A DNA stretch of 64,000 nucleotides from Sphingomonas sp. IC081 (GTDB lineage: Bacteria > Pseudomonadota > Alphaproteobacteria > Sphingomonadales > Sphingomonadaceae): the NCBI RefSeq assembly GCF_006874585.1, contig NZ_CP029761.1, positions 3,746,001-3,810,000 on the forward strand. The letters run 5' to 3'. Shown piece by piece: positions 1 through 10,576 of this stretch. Below the pieces are notes generated by a model that saw only the letters and a program-made list of their open reading frames with translations, did no database searches and had not been told where the DNA came from. Both the position numbers and the translations under genes were made by a program. Numbering within the stretch: the stretch's first letter is position 1; every line of letters starts with the position of its first letter.

Positions 1-1
1 C

Positions 2-1207
2 CTGATCGACACCCGCACGCTGACCGAGCACGTCGACGATGCAACCGGCATGACCAGCCGCGTCGTCACCGAAGACCGTTCGTCGCGCACCGCGAAGAAG
101 AAGGAAGACCTGCGTCCGCGCATCACCCTTCTGGACGATTCGTCGGGCGAGACCGCGCGCTACATGATGGCGCCGGGCACCACGCTGTCGGTCGAGGACG
201 GCCAGGCGGTCGAAGCGGGCGACATCATCGCCCGTGCCAGCCGCGAAGCCGCCAAGACCCGCGACATCACCGGTGGTCTGCCGCGCGTTGCCGAACTGTT
301 CGAGGCCCGCAAGCCGAAGGACAACTCGATCATCGCCAAGGTTTCCGGCCGCATCGAGTTCGTGCGCGACTACAAGGCCAAGCGCAAGATCGCGATCATT
401 CCGGAAGAGGGTGATCCGATCGAGTACCTGATCCCGAAGAGCCGCGTGATCGACGTGCAGGAAGGCGACTTCGTCAAGAAGGGCGACAACCTGATCTCGG
501 GTTCGCCCGATCCGCACGACATTCTGGAAGTCCTCGGTGTCGAGGCGCTGGCGGAATACCTCGTGGCGGAAATCCAGGAAGTCTACCGCTTGCAGGGCGT
601 GAAGATCAACGACAAGCACATCGAGACGATCGTTCGCCAGATGCTGCAGAAGGTCGAGATCACCGCGGGTGGCGACACCACCCTGCTGCCGGGCGAACAG
701 GTCGACTACGAAGAGATGTTCGAGATCAACAGCAAGCTTCCCGAGGGCAAGATGCCCGCGGAAGGCAAGCCGGTGCTGCTCGGCATCACCAAGGCTTCGC
801 TGCAGACCCGTTCGTTCATCTCGGCCGCATCCTTCCAGGAAACCACCCGCGTGCTCACGCAGGCGGCGGTCGAAGGCAAGAAGGACACCCTGATCGGCCT
901 GAAGGAAAACGTCATCGTTGGCCGCCTGATCCCGGCGGGTACGGGTGCCGGCATGAACCGCATGCGCGTCGCCGCGTCGAGCAGGGACGCTGCCCTGCGC
1001 GCTTCGTACCGCCGCATGCAGGAAGCTCTGATCGCTGCCAACTCGGCGGAAGAAGAGCATGCCGCCGAACTGGCCCAGGGTCCGGAAGCGGCGATCGGCA
1101 ACGATCCGCTGGCGATCGTCGAGGGTGAAACCCATGGTCTGGACGCCGATGCCGGCGATTACCTGATCAAGGGTGACGATCAGGCCGAAGGTGAAGGCGA
1201 AGCGTAA
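2..1207 (+). CDS. rpoC: DNA-directed RNA polymerase subunit beta', C-terminal part
   Basis: This is the 3' end of the gene for the beta' subunit of RNA polymerase; the 5' part lies outside the window and the reading frame is open from the first bases. The visible part is about 401 residues. It includes the C-terminal conserved region: [13 protein letters not shown], then [19 protein letters not shown], which corresponds to the bridge to the C-terminal clamp, then [14 protein letters not shown]. The acidic tail after residue 330 is poorly conserved in the family. The gene is followed at once by a strong intrinsic terminator, so it ends its operon, presumably rplKAJL-rpoBC. Identification is secure. 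Confidence 0.97.
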   Translation: MIDTRTLTEHVDDATGMTSRVVTEDRSSRTAKKKEDLRPRITLLDDSSGETARYMMAPGTTLSVEDGQAVEAGDIIARASREAAKTRDITGGLPRVAELFEARKPKDNSIIAKVSGRIEFVRDYKAKRKIAIIPEEGDPIEYLIPKSRVIDVQEGDFVKKGDNLISGSPDPHDILEVLGVEALAEYLVAEIQEVYRLQGVKINDKHIETIVRQMLQKVEITAGGDTTLLPGEQVDYEEMFEINSKLPEGKMPAEGKPVLLGITKASLQTRSFISAASFQETTRVLTQAAVEGKKDTLIGLKENVIVGRLIPAGTGAGMNRMRVAASSRDAALRASYRRMQEALIAANSAEEEHAAELAQGPEAAIGNDPLAIVEGETHGLDADAGDYLIKGDDQAEGEGEA

Positions 1208-1238
1208 GCTTCCCTTCCCCCGGCTTAGCAGCCCCATG

Positions 1239-1273
1239 AAAAACCCCGCCGGAGCGATCCGGCGGGGTTTTTT
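1239..1273 (+). terminator. Rho-independent terminator after rpoC
   Basis: A 13-bp GC-rich stem (AAAACCCCGCCGG pairing with CCGGCGGGGTTTT) has a 6-nt loop, AGCGAT, and runs straight into a T tract. It begins about 30 bp after the rpoC stop. The A tract on the left arm could allow weak leftward termination too. Confidence 0.93.
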
Positions 1274-1369
1274 CTTGGATTTGGCCTTTTTGGCGCCTTG
1301 TCATGGTTACGGGAAAGTAACCTTCGAGCGACTAAGCACTTGTCCTGAGATGCTGGCAGGACAGGGTCG

Positions 1370-3568
1370 ATGGCCTGGAATTTCGGACGTTCAGACAGGT
1401 TGGCCGCGCGCGCGGCGTCCCGGCAGGCCCTGCTGCTGGGTGCGGAAGAAGCGCAGAGCTTCTGCCGGGCGGTGGAAGGCATCGACGGTATCGGCTTCTG
1501 GGCATCCGACGCGCAGGGCGCGATCCGCTATCTGTCGGAAAAGGCGCTCGTCCGGCTGCCCTCGCCCGATGCCGTGCTTGGCCAGCCGCTGACCGATGTT
1601 TTTGATACGCGCGATGACGGTGCCGGATCGGGACGCAGTCTGCGCTTCGTGCTTTCGCGCCGCTCGCGCTTCGAGAAGCTGACCGTCTGCACCGGTGATG
1701 GCGGTCAGCGCCGCTGGTGGCAGCTGTCGGGCGAGGCGCAGTTCGGGCCAGGCGGGGGGTTCGAGGGCTTCTGCGGGCTCTGCGCGGAGATCACCGACGA
1801 ACGTCGGGTCGCCGAGGAGAACTCGCGCGATGCGATGCACGATCCGCTGACCGGGCTGATCAATCGGCGCGAGATGGCGCGGGCGCTGGAACGCACGCTC
1901 TCGGCCTACCGCGTGCAGGAACGCCCCTGTGCGACGCTGCTGATCGATCTGGACCGTTTCAAGCAAGTCAACGATACACTGGGCCATTCGACCGGCGATG
2001 CCCTGCTGCGGCAGGTTGCCGATCGTCTGGTGACGATCGTCGGCCAGGCCGAGCGGATCTGCCGGCTCGGCGGCGACGAATTCCAGATCCTGGTCCCCGA
2101 TGTCGAGGATCGGGGCGATCTCGGTAATCTCGCCGAGCGGATTATCGCCATGCTTTCGCAGCCCTATTCGGTGGAGGGCAATCGCTGCATCATCGGCGCC
2201 TCGGTGGGTATTGCCGTGGCCCCGTTCGACGGCCAGGATGTTGATGAACTGGTGCGCAACGCCGATCTTGCGCTCTATGCCGCCAAGCACGGTGGGCGAG
2301 GGCGGTTCCGCTTCTTCTCACGCGATCTGCTGACGGCGGCGGAAGACCGCCGGATGCTGGAGGAACACCTCCACGATGCGCTGGCTCGCGGCGAACTGGA
2401 ACTTCATTACCAGCCGATCGTCGCGGCGGGCAGCGATGCGGTTTCCGGCGCGGAGGCGTTGATGCGCTGGAACCACCCCGGCAAAGGGGTGATCAGCCCG
2501 GCCCAGTTCATCCCCATCGCCGAGGAATCGCCGATGATCTGCCAGATCGGCGAATGGGCGCTGCGCCAGGCCTGCCAGGATGCGGCGCAGTGGCCGGGGG
2601 ACTTGCGCGTGGCGGTGAACGTCTCGCCGCGCCAGTTCACCGATACGGGGTTCCCCGCGGTGGTGGCAAGCGCGCTGGCGGCCTCGGGGTTGGCGGCGGA
2701 GCGCCTCGAGCTGGAGATCACCGAAGGCGTGTTCCTGGCCGAAGGGGCGGATACCGATGCCCGCTTCCACACGCTCAAGGCACTGGGGGTGCGGCTTGCC
2801 CTCGACGATTTCGGCACCGGCTATTCTTCGCTCGGCTACTTGCGTACGGCTCCCTTCGACAAGATCAAGATCGACCAGAGCTTCGTGCGCGGCACCGCCG
2901 AGGCGGGCACACGCAACAAGGCACTGATCAGCGCGATCGTCGCCATGGCCAAGGCCATCGGCATGGAAACCACCGCCGAGGGCATCGAGACGCTCGATCA
3001 ACTGGCGATGATGCGCGAACTCGGCGTCAGTCATGTTCAGGGCTTTGTCTATGCCCAGGCGATGCCGGCAGCGGAATTCCTCGCTGCCGCCGCCCAGCCG
3101 CACTGGGGCATCGTGCCGAGCGGACCTGCCCGCCAGCGCGGCGAGCGTATTTCGATGTTCCGCTGGATCGGCGCGATCCACGAGGATCATTACTATCCGG
3201 CCGTGCTGCGCAATCTCTCGGCCACCGGCGCGCTGATCGACGGGCTGGAGGACGTTCCGGTGGGCACGCGCTTCGTGCTCTATTTCGGCGAGGGCCAGTT
3301 GGAGGTGGCGACGGTGCGGCGCACGATCGGCGAGCAACTGGGCGTGGCCTTCGAGAAGAGCCTGGTCAACGACGGTAACGGGGGGCTTTGCACCCGCACG
3401 CGAATTTCGCCTTACGATCTCGTCAATGCGGGCTTGCCGCCCGATTTCGAGGTCAGCACGATCCGCACGCCGATCGCGCCGCGCGACGGCCGGATTGCCA
3501 TCCCGGCCTTCACCTCGACCGTCGGGCGCAAGGCGATACAGGGAACAGGCGTCTCGACTGGCGGCTGA
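1370..3568 (+). CDS. PAS-GGDEF-EAL-PilZ cyclic-di-GMP turnover and sensing protein
   Basis: A 732-residue protein with no evident membrane segment, so probably cytosolic. Residues about 30-145 look like a PAS-type sensor. A diguanylate cyclase domain follows with the GGDEF motif intact at 234-238; no RxxD inhibitory I-site is visible upstream of it. The EAL phosphodiesterase domain starts with EAL at 362-364 and keeps the expected catalytic and metal-binding blocks: NVSPRQF, ELEITEGVF, DDFGTGYSS, KIDQSF and AEGIE. The last ~110 residues look like a PilZ c-di-GMP receptor domain, with NLSATG matching the NxSxxG motif; the preceding arginine motif is less clear. It could both make and degrade c-di-GMP and read its level. 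The target is unknown, though a flagellar locus lies 42 kb away. Confidence 0.88.
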   Translation: MAWNFGRSDRLAARAASRQALLLGAEEAQSFCRAVEGIDGIGFWASDAQGAIRYLSEKALVRLPSPDAVLGQPLTDVFDTRDDGAGSGRSLRFVLSRRSRFEKLTVCTGDGGQRRWWQLSGEAQFGPGGGFEGFCGLCAEITDERRVAEENSRDAMHDPLTGLINRREMARALERTLSAYRVQERPCATLLIDLDRFKQVNDTLGHSTGDALLRQVADRLVTIVGQAERICRLGGDEFQILVPDVEDRGDLGNLAERIIAMLSQPYSVEGNRCIIGASVGIAVAPFDGQDVDELVRNADLALYAAKHGGRGRFRFFSRDLLTAAEDRRMLEEHLHDALARGELELHYQPIVAAGSDAVSGAEALMRWNHPGKGVISPAQFIPIAEESPMICQIGEWALRQACQDAAQWPGDLRVAVNVSPRQFTDTGFPAVVASALAASGLAAERLELEITEGVFLAEGADTDARFHTLKALGVRLALDDFGTGYSSLGYLRTAPFDKIKIDQSFVRGTAEAGTRNKALISAIVAMAKAIGMETTAEGIETLDQLAMMRELGVSHVQGFVYAQAMPAAEFLAAAAQPHWGIVPSGPARQRGERISMFRWIGAIHEDHYYPAVLRNLSATGALIDGLEDVPVGTRFVLYFGEGQLEVATVRRTIGEQLGVAFEKSLVNDGNGGLCTRTRISPYDLVNAGLPPDFEVSTIRTPIAPRDGRIAIPAFTSTVGRKAIQGTGVSTGG

Positions 3569-3586
3569 CGCACGCCGACCGGCGAC

Positions 3587-3645
3587 ATGGCCTTGCGCGG
3601 CGGAACGGGCGATAGAGGGGGTACCCCCCGTTCCCGCAAGGCCAT
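3587..3645. terminator. Long stem-loop after the GGDEF/EAL gene
   Basis: Outer arms ATGGCCTTGCG (3587-3597) and CGCAAGGCCAT (3635-3645) enclose GGAACGGG/CCCGTTCC and a G-run/C-run inner stem. There is no T tract, so intrinsic termination is uncertain, but the fold is strong and sits 18 bp after the stop codon. Confidence 0.5.
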
Positions 3646-3651
3646 ACGCTC

Positions 3652-3774
3652 ATGGACTCCCCTGTATCAAAAGTCGTCCGGGCCTCTTACCTCTCGGCTG
3701 CCGTGATGACGGCTTTTGTGGTCTGGTATGGTCTTGCGGGATTTGGGACCGGACCATGGGGCGGGGCGGTCTGA
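3652..3774 (+). CDS. Possible 40-residue single-span membrane protein
   Basis: An ATG-initiated frame of 40 codons lies between the stem-loop and the convergent protease gene. The product starts MDSPVSKVVRASYL and has a hydrophobic stretch (about residues 14-31, including AAVMTAFVVWYGLAG) that could span the membrane once; it ends in GPWGGAV. No strong ribosome binding site is seen. I do not recognise a family. It could be a real small protein or chance coding in high-GC DNA. Confidence 0.3.
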   Translation: MDSPVSKVVRASYLSAAVMTAFVVWYGLAGFGTGPWGGAV

Positions 3775-3778
3775 GCCC

Positions 3779-4306
3779 TCAGGGTTTGGCGCTGCCGAGC
3801 GTCATGCGCTGACCCTCTATCCGGACATCCCCTATTTGCGAGAGGAACGACTGGCCGAGCAGCGAGACGTCGAGCCCTTCGGGGATGATGGCAGCCGGCA
3901 CGTCGCGCGCCGTCATGCCGCCCAGTTCGACGCTGGAGAGTCTGACGGGCACGCCGTAGACGGGGCCTGTGGCGCCGCGTCCGATCGGGGCGAGGTCATT
4001 GTCGCTCCAGCTCAGTCCGACGGCACGGGCATCGCTGCCGGTCAGCACCACGAGGGAGGCTCCGGTATCGATCAGGAAATGGGTGCTGTGCTGCTCGACG
4101 CTGGCATCGGCGTAGAAGTGGCCGTCGGCGGCGCGGGGCAGTTCGATCTCTCCGGCCAGCCATGCCGCCCGGGTGCGGCCTTCATCACCGGGGGTGACCG
4201 AGGCAGGGCCTGATGGAGCGGAGCCGGTTCCCGCATCGAGGTGCGGGGCGAGCCAGGCCACGCCGCCCAGTGCGGCAACCAGCAGGAAAAGAGGGCCCGA
4301 ACGCAT
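3779..4306 (-). CDS. Retropepsin-like aspartic protease, membrane-anchored or secreted (TIGR02281 type)
   Basis: A 175-residue protein. The N-terminus is a hydrophobic signal or anchor (MRSGPLFLLVAALGGVAWLAP), so the enzyme domain should face the periplasm. The active-site block FLIDTGASLVVLTG at about residues 78-91 carries the DTGA motif of clan AA aspartic proteases of the single-domain, dimer-forming kind. The C-terminal LLGQSFLSQIGDVRIEGQRMTLG block is the second conserved region of bacterial retropepsin-like proteins. It lies 11 bp downstream of the membrane-protein gene on the same strand and may be co-transcribed. The substrate is unknown. Confidence 0.85.
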   Translation of the reverse strand: MRSGPLFLLVAALGGVAWLAPHLDAGTGSAPSGPASVTPGDEGRTRAAWLAGEIELPRAADGHFYADASVEQHSTHFLIDTGASLVVLTGSDARAVGLSWSDNDLAPIGRGATGPVYGVPVRLSSVELGGMTARDVPAAIIPEGLDVSLLGQSFLSQIGDVRIEGQRMTLGSAKP

Positions 4307-4317
4307 GGGGGCTGACC

Positions 4318-5055
4318 CTAGGCGTAAAGGTTTAACGGTTCCGTGCAGGCGTCTTCGCCGCGGTAGCCGTGGTGGAGACCGGTGGCGGCGAGCGACGCCA
4401 TCTGCCCCACCACCAGCGCATCGAGCACCATGAGCAGCCAGACCAGCCAGATCGGGCGGTCCAGCGCGGCAATATGGTCGGCGCGGTGCAGCACCTGCAG
4501 CAGCAGCCAGACCGGGCCGATGTGGAGCAGGATCCGCAGGGCCTTGGTCCAGCCGCTGCGGTAGATCGCCAGCAGCCCGGTCTCGCGATCACCCAGCAGT
4601 CCGCCGACCATCAGCACCAGCCCCGGCAGACTGGCGAGCGTGAGCACCAGGCTCATCGTCAGCTGAACCACCGGCGCCACGCGCAGATCGAGCAAGGCCG
4701 GAAGCGAGGCGACTATCTGGACGCCGAGCCCCAGCAGGACCTGCTTCCAGGCAATCCCGGCAAGGCTCCAGCCGCGCAGGCCGGCGGCACGATTGGCCCA
4801 GAACCGCGCGCCCGCGAGCACCGCCAGCACCAGCGCGGCGATCTTGACCCCGCCGAACGCCAGGCGCTGCGGATCCAGCGCCAGGCTGGTGAAAGCCTCC
4901 TGGCTGGCGAACATGCCCAGACGGATCTCGACGGCATGCTGCGCCAGTTCCGGCAGCACCGCGATGAGCGGAACCAGCGGGGCAAGCGCCCAGAGCCGCA
5001 CCGAATCGCGCAGCGTCGCGCCCAGCCCGCCGAGTTCGCGCTTGAGGCGGCTCAT
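4318..5055 (-). CDS. Conserved multi-pass inner-membrane protein
   Basis: A 245-residue hydrophobic protein with about five to six predicted spans, for example [67 protein letters not shown] and [19 protein letters not shown]. No catalytic motif is visible and I cannot assign a family. The ATG overlaps the ispG stop codon by 4 bases (ATGA), so it is translationally coupled to ispG. The start was chosen on that overlap; a longer frame upstream is only the antisense shadow of ispG. Coupling suggests co-expression with isoprenoid synthesis, but no function follows from that. Confidence 0.78.
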   Translation of the reverse strand: MSRLKRELGGLGATLRDSVRLWALAPLVPLIAVLPELAQHAVEIRLGMFASQEAFTSLALDPQRLAFGGVKIAALVLAVLAGARFWANRAAGLRGWSLAGIAWKQVLLGLGVQIVASLPALLDLRVAPVVQLTMSLVLTLASLPGLVLMVGGLLGDRETGLLAIYRSGWTKALRILLHIGPVWLLLQVLHRADHIAALDRPIWLVWLLMVLDALVVGQMASLAATGLHHGYRGEDACTEPLNLYA

Positions 5056-6182
5056 TCGGCGGCCTGGGCCTCCGCCGCGGCATTGGCGGCTTCGATCTCG
5101 GCGGCCTTGGCCTCGACCAGCTTGACGATATGGTCGAGCATGTCTTCCGATTGCACGACATGGTCGGTCACCCCCGAAAGGTAGACCATGTGCTTGCCGT
5201 TGCCGCCTCCGGTCAGGCCGATGTCGGTCTCGCGCGCCTCTCCCGGCCCGTTCACGACGCAGCCGAGTACCGAGAGCGAAAGCGGCGTCTTGATGTGCTG
5301 GAGACGGTCTTCCAGCGCTTCCACCGTGCGGATCACGTCGAAGCCCTGGCGAGCGCAACTGGGGCAGGAGACAACACGCACGCCGCGCGTGCGCAGGCCG
5401 AGGGCCTTCAGCATCTCGAAACCGACACGCACTTCCTCTTCCGGCTCGGCCGAGAGCGAGACACGCAGGGTGTCGCCGATGCCGGACCACAGCAGCATGC
5501 CCATGCCGATCGAGGACTTGACGGTGCCGCCGATGAGCCCGCCCGCTTCGGTGATGCCGAGGTGCAGCGGGCAGTTCACCGCCTCGGCCAGCCCCTGGTA
5601 GGCGGCGACGGCGAGGAACACGTCGCTGGCCTTCACGGCCACCTTGTATTCGTGGAAATCGTGGTCCTGCAGCAGCTTGATATGGTCGAGCGCGGATTCG
5701 ACCAGCGCCTCGGGGCAAGGCTCGCCGTACTTTTCGAGCAGGTCCTTCTCGAGGCTCCCGGCGTTGACGCCGATGCGGATCGCACAGCCGTTGGCCTTGG
5801 CTGCGCGCACCACTTCGGCGACGCGGTCGTTCGAGCCGATGTTGCCGGGGTTGATGCGCAGGCAGGCGGCACCGGCATCGGCGGCTTCGAGCGCGCGCTT
5901 GTAGTGGAAATGGATGTCGGCGATCAGCGGCACGCGGGCAGCGCGTACGATCTCCTTCATCGCCGCGGTGCTTTCCACGTCCGGGCAGGAAACGCGGATG
6001 AGGTCCGCGCCGGCATCCTCGCAGCGGCGGATCTGGTCGATCGTCGCCTTGGCGTCGGACGTCAGCGTGTTCGTCATGGTCTGGACCGTGATCGGGGCAT
6101 CGCCGCCGACGGGGACATTGCCGACCATGATCTGGCGGCTCTTGCGGCGCTCGATGTCGCGCCAGGGACGTACGGAAGACAT
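5052..6182 (-). CDS. ispG: 4-hydroxy-3-methylbut-2-enyl diphosphate synthase
   Basis: A 376-residue enzyme, the usual length for the proteobacterial two-domain type. It reduces methylerythritol cyclodiphosphate to HMBPP in the non-mevalonate isoprenoid pathway, in the cytosol, using a [4Fe-4S] cluster. The cluster ligands are visible: C273 and C276 in SCPSC, C308 in [10 protein letters not shown], and the neighbouring glutamate E315. The N-terminal TIM barrel has the family blocks [12 protein letters not shown] and [17 protein letters not shown]. It lies leftward after the metK terminator and is followed by an overlapping membrane-protein gene. Confidence 0.96.
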   Translation of the reverse strand: MSSVRPWRDIERRKSRQIMVGNVPVGGDAPITVQTMTNTLTSDAKATIDQIRRCEDAGADLIRVSCPDVESTAAMKEIVRAARVPLIADIHFHYKRALEAADAGAACLRINPGNIGSNDRVAEVVRAAKANGCAIRIGVNAGSLEKDLLEKYGEPCPEALVESALDHIKLLQDHDFHEYKVAVKASDVFLAVAAYQGLAEAVNCPLHLGITEAGGLIGGTVKSSIGMGMLLWSGIGDTLRVSLSAEPEEEVRVGFEMLKALGLRTRGVRVVSCPSCARQGFDVIRTVEALEDRLQHIKTPLSLSVLGCVVNGPGEARETDIGLTGGGNGKHMVYLSGVTDHVVQSEDMLDHIVKLVEAKAAEIEAANAAAEAQAAE

Positions 6183-6261
6183 GGCGCTCCCTATAGGCGT
6201 TCCATGTCTGGGTTTGAAGCGCGATTACGGTCGAGATGGATCGATGGAGCGCAAAACGCAG

Positions 6262-6293
6262 AAAAGGGGCGAGGCCTTGCGGCCTCGCCCCTT
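6262..6293 (-). terminator. Rho-independent terminator after metK
   Basis: Read leftward, a 13-bp stem (arms 6264-6276 and 6281-6293, core GGGGCGAGGCC) with a 4-nt loop ends in TTTTC, a short U tract. It sits about 25 bp after the metK stop, so it separates metK from ispG. Confidence 0.88.
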
Positions 6294-6318
6294 CAATTCT
6301 TCAGGCCTTGAGGCGCGT

Positions 6319-7548
<1,230 letters not shown>

Positions 7549-7555
7549 CGGGACA

Positions 7556-7581
7556 CCACATATAAAGAAATCTTTATGTGG
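7556..7581 (-). promoter_or_regulatory. AT-rich palindromic operator just upstream of metK
   Basis: A perfect 16-bp inverted repeat, ATAAAGA-AA-TCTTTAT (7562-7577), extends on both sides to CCACATA/TATGTGG with a 2-base insertion in one arm. It ends only 8 bp before the metK ATG, in otherwise GC-rich DNA. This resembles the operators of ArsR-family methionine/SAH-responsive repressors (SahR type) of proteobacteria. That assignment is inference from form and context. Confidence 0.6.
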
Positions 7582-7589
7582 GTCCGCGT

Positions 7590-9257
7590 CTACTCCCCCC
7601 GGCGGCGGAGCGCAATGCCAGAAACCGCAATCACCAGCAGAAGTGCGGCAAATGCAAGCGGCAGCAGGTTGCCCCAGCGTGCGAAAAGGGTGGGATGATG
7701 GGACGGCGGGATCAGTCCGTCGAGCCGTCCGGCCTGGTGCCAGGGCACATGGGCACGCACGATGCCGTCGGCATCGATCACCGCGCTGATGCCGGTGGTG
7801 GTGGAGCGCATGACCGGCAGGCCTTCCTCGATCGCGCGCAGGCGGGCCTGCGCCAGATGCTGCGGCGGGCCCCAGGCGCCGAACCAGCCGTCGTTCGACG
7901 GATTGAAGATGTAGTCCGGGCGCAGGCGCGGATCGACCACTTCGCCGCTGAAGACGATCTCGTAGCAGATCTGTACCCCTGCCTTGCCCCAGTCGCCGAA
8001 GTCGATCGTGCGGGGGCCGGGGCCGGGCAGGAAGTCCAGCGCACCGGGGACGAGGCGGGTCGCGCCCAGCGGCTCCAGCAGCCAGCGCAGCGCGAGGTAT
8101 TCGCCGTAAGGCACGAGGTGGGCCTTGGAATAGGAGGCGATGAGGTTGCCGTCGCCATCGATCGCGCTGACCGAATTGCGGGCCGCGATTTCCTCCTCGT
8201 CCTTCATCACCACGTCGACGGCGCCGGTCATCAGCAGCCCGTAGGGGCCGATCACCCGGCCGATCCGACGGCGGGCGAGCACCGGGTCGCCGGCATAGGT
8301 ATAGATGCGGTAGAGGTAGGGCGGATAGCCGTCGCGGACATAGTCGCCAAGGCCTGATTCAGGCCAGAACACCACGCGCTTCTCGCCCGGGCGCCGGGGC
8401 AGCGAGAGGCGGGCGAGGGTGATGAAATTGGTCTCGAAATTGCGCGGATCGTCGATGAATTCCTGGCGGATGTCGGGCTGGACGAGGGTGAAGCGTACGG
8501 CGCCTTCCTCGCGCTGGCCCCAGGGGTCGGGCAGGAGCATCACTGCGGTCAGCGCGGCGTAGATCGCCAGCATCGGCAGCGCCCAGGCCCAGCGCCGGGC
8601 GCGTTGGCGCGTTGGCGGCGCGGCTTGGCTCAGCCGCAGGCACAGTCCGGGCAGGGCGGCGAGCAGCACCAGCAGGCCGGAAAGGCCATAAGTGCCGATC
8701 CAGGGCGCCGCCAGCGCCAGTCCGCGGGTCTCGAAACCGCCGAGCAGGGCGATGCCGAGCGGGTTCCAGGCAAATCCGGTGAAGACCCAGGCTCGCAGCC
8801 ATTCCGCGACGATCCAGCACCCCGCCGTGGCCAGGGCCAGCGCGGCGAACACGGCGGCGCCGCCTGGCTGGCGGGCTCGGTGCAGCACCAGCCAGCCACC
8901 GAGTGCGGCCAGCGCGGGATAGATCGCAAGGTAGAGCGAAAGCAGCACCACTGCGACCATGCCCAGCCATGCCGGCATGTTGGCCTGATAGGTGAAGGCC
9001 GTCGCGATCCAGTTGTTGCCGAGCGTGAAGTGGCCGAGCCCGAAGCACCAGCCGATCAGGAACGTTCGCTGCCAGCCCGGTGCGCGGGCGACGAGTTCGA
9101 GCAGGACCGCCACGCCGATGAGCGTCAGCGGCCAGAGCGAGAGCGGCTGGAATCCGCAGGCTGCTGCGGCGCCGGCGAGAATGGCTAGGGCGCCGCTGGC
9201 AAGGCGGGGGTGCCGGGACAGGACGGTGCGGCCGGGAAGGGCCGGTTCGGATTTCAC
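7590..9257 (-). CDS. lnt: Apolipoprotein N-acyltransferase
   Basis: A 555-residue integral membrane enzyme that transfers an acyl chain to the N-terminal cysteine of apolipoproteins, the last step of lipoprotein maturation. The first ~245 residues hold several membrane spans. The C-terminal half is a periplasmic nitrilase-like domain, with the expected triad E300 ([12 protein letters not shown]), K378 ([13 protein letters not shown]) and C431 (VQICYEIVF). A final span ([20 protein letters not shown]) closes the protein. The start is GTG at 9257. It is a little longer than the E. coli enzyme. It lies between DUF4167 (with a hairpin between) and metK on the same strand. Confidence 0.95.
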   Translation of the reverse strand: MKSEPALPGRTVLSRHPRLASGALAILAGAAAACGFQPLSLWPLTLIGVAVLLELVARAPGWQRTFLIGWCFGLGHFTLGNNWIATAFTYQANMPAWLGMVAVVLLSLYLAIYPALAALGGWLVLHRARQPGGAAVFAALALATAGCWIVAEWLRAWVFTGFAWNPLGIALLGGFETRGLALAAPWIGTYGLSGLLVLLAALPGLCLRLSQAAPPTRQRARRWAWALPMLAIYAALTAVMLLPDPWGQREEGAVRFTLVQPDIRQEFIDDPRNFETNFITLARLSLPRRPGEKRVVFWPESGLGDYVRDGYPPYLYRIYTYAGDPVLARRRIGRVIGPYGLLMTGAVDVVMKDEEEIAARNSVSAIDGDGNLIASYSKAHLVPYGEYLALRWLLEPLGATRLVPGALDFLPGPGPRTIDFGDWGKAGVQICYEIVFSGEVVDPRLRPDYIFNPSNDGWFGAWGPPQHLAQARLRAIEEGLPVMRSTTTGISAVIDADGIVRAHVPWHQAGRLDGLIPPSHHPTLFARWGNLLPLAFAALLLVIAVSGIALRRRGE

Positions 9258-9352
9258 GGCGCGGATGTCACGGCAGGGCCTCGCGGGGCAAAGGAATCGT
9301 CCTGCGCGGCTATGTCGGCAAGCCTTTCGAGACGCAAGCGGGAAGCTGGAAA

Positions 9353-9400
9353 CGAAACGGCCCGCATACTGCCTCGAGAGGCGGTATGCGGGCCGTTTCG
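9353..9400 (-). terminator. Terminator after the DUF4167 gene
   Basis: A near-perfect 23-bp inverted repeat (arms 9353-9375 and 9378-9400, core ACGGCCCGCATACTGCC, one G-U pair) lies 22 bp after the stop. The arms end in CGTTTCG in both directions, so it may work bidirectionally, although the U tract is short. Confidence 0.75.
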
Positions 9401-9422
9401 ATTACGGGCTTGCGGCCCGTTC

Positions 9423-10337
9423 TTAGGAGTTCACTGCCTCCAGCGTGCTGTCACCGGCTTCGTCGGCTGGCGGAGCGGCCTTGCGGGTGCGGCGACGGCG
9501 GGGCTTTTCCTCGCCGGTCGCTTCGTCGACGGGCGCGGCGGCGGCAGGCTTCTTTTCCTTCTTCTCCGGTTTGGCGGAGATGGCGGGCGGAAGCGAGGCG
9601 GGGTCGAGGACGGCCTCGGTCGGTGCGGCTTGGGCGGCAGGTGCCGTCTCGGCGCCGTCGGCGTCCTCTTGGCGATCGCGGCGCGGCTTGCGCGGCTTCA
9701 GGCCACGGTTGCTGCGGGCGTCGCGCACGAAGGGGTTTTCGGCCGGTTCGTAGACCGAACGGTTGCCGTCGGCTTCGACCTGGTCGCTCTCGGCTGCGGC
9801 CTCGGATTCGGCAAATTCGTCGGCCGGCGCTTCGACGCGGGGTGCGCGTTCGTGGCGCGGCTGGCGCTCCTGACGGTCATAGCCGCGTTCAGAACGGTCC
9901 TGACGCTCGGCTCGTTCCTGGCGCTCGGCTCGTTCCTGGCGCTCGGCTCGTTCCTGGCGCTCGGCTCGTTCCTGGCGCTCGGGACGTTCCTGACGTTCTT
10001 GGCTGCGTTCGGGCACGGCGTCGTAGTCGCCGTAATCGTCGCCGTAATCGTCCGAATAATCAGGCGAGCGGTCGTCGCGGCGGGGCTGGCGAGCCTCGTC
10101 CTGACGCTGCTTCTGGTCGGCGATCACGCGGAAATAGTGGTCTGCGAACTGGAGGTAGTATTCCTCCGTCACACGGTCCCCGTTGAGATGCGCGTCATGG
10201 GCCAGCTTCTTGTACTTCTCCAGCAGCTGCGGAGCGTTGCCGCGAGCCCTGCTGTCGATCCGGTTGGTCTGCTGGCCGCCCTGCTGGCGATTGTTACCGC
10301 GGCCGCGCCGACGGTTGTTACCACGATTATTATTCAA
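9423..10337 (-). CDS. DUF4167 protein with Arg/Gln/Glu repeats
   Basis: A 304-residue, highly charged and largely disordered protein. The N-terminal ~90 residues are the DUF4167 domain: a basic RGNNRRRGRGNN head, then APQLLEKYKKLAHDAHLNGD and a YYLQFADHYFRV helix. The middle contains tandem RQERAE hexapeptides. The tail is alanine- and lysine-rich (KPRRRRTRKAAPP). The basic head suggests RNA or ribosome binding, but this is inference; the domain's function is not established. The start is TTG at 10337, supported by a GAGGAA ribosome binding site 8 bases upstream. It follows prmC with a 239-bp gap that probably holds its promoter. Confidence 0.88.
   Translation of the reverse strand: MNNNRGNNRRRGRGNNRQQGGQQTNRIDSRARGNAPQLLEKYKKLAHDAHLNGDRVTEEYYLQFADHYFRVIADQKQRQDEARQPRRDDRSPDYSDDYGDDYGDYDAVPERSQERQERPERQERAERQERAERQERAERQERAERQDRSERGYDRQERQPRHERAPRVEAPADEFAESEAAAESDQVEADGNRSVYEPAENPFVRDARSNRGLKPRKPRRDRQEDADGAETAPAAQAAPTEAVLDPASLPPAISAKPEKKEKKPAAAAPVDEATGEEKPRRRRTRKAAPPADEAGDSTLEAVNS
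9899..9980. repeat. 18-bp tandem repeat inside the DUF4167 gene
   Basis: Four near-identical 18-bp units begin at 9905, 9923, 9941 and 9959 (unit GCTCGGCTCGTTCCTGGC on the + strand). They encode RQERAE repeats. Unit length is a multiple of three, so copy changes keep the frame. Confidence 0.9.
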
Positions 10338-10576
10338 GGATTTATTTCCTCAAAACCCAGGGCATCGGCCGGATCCTTTCGGGCCGATCTGCCACACGTC
10401 ACATGATCACGGATCGCCCCCGAGTGCCGTGATCTCCATCGTTGCCGAGTCGTAGCGCGTTTTCGCCGCGACGGTCATGCAAATGATGGAGATGAAGCGT
10501 CCGCATGGGAAATTCCATCCATGTGCCGCTTCGCGTTTATCCTTAGGCATTCCGGAGCGGGATTCCAAGAGGAATC

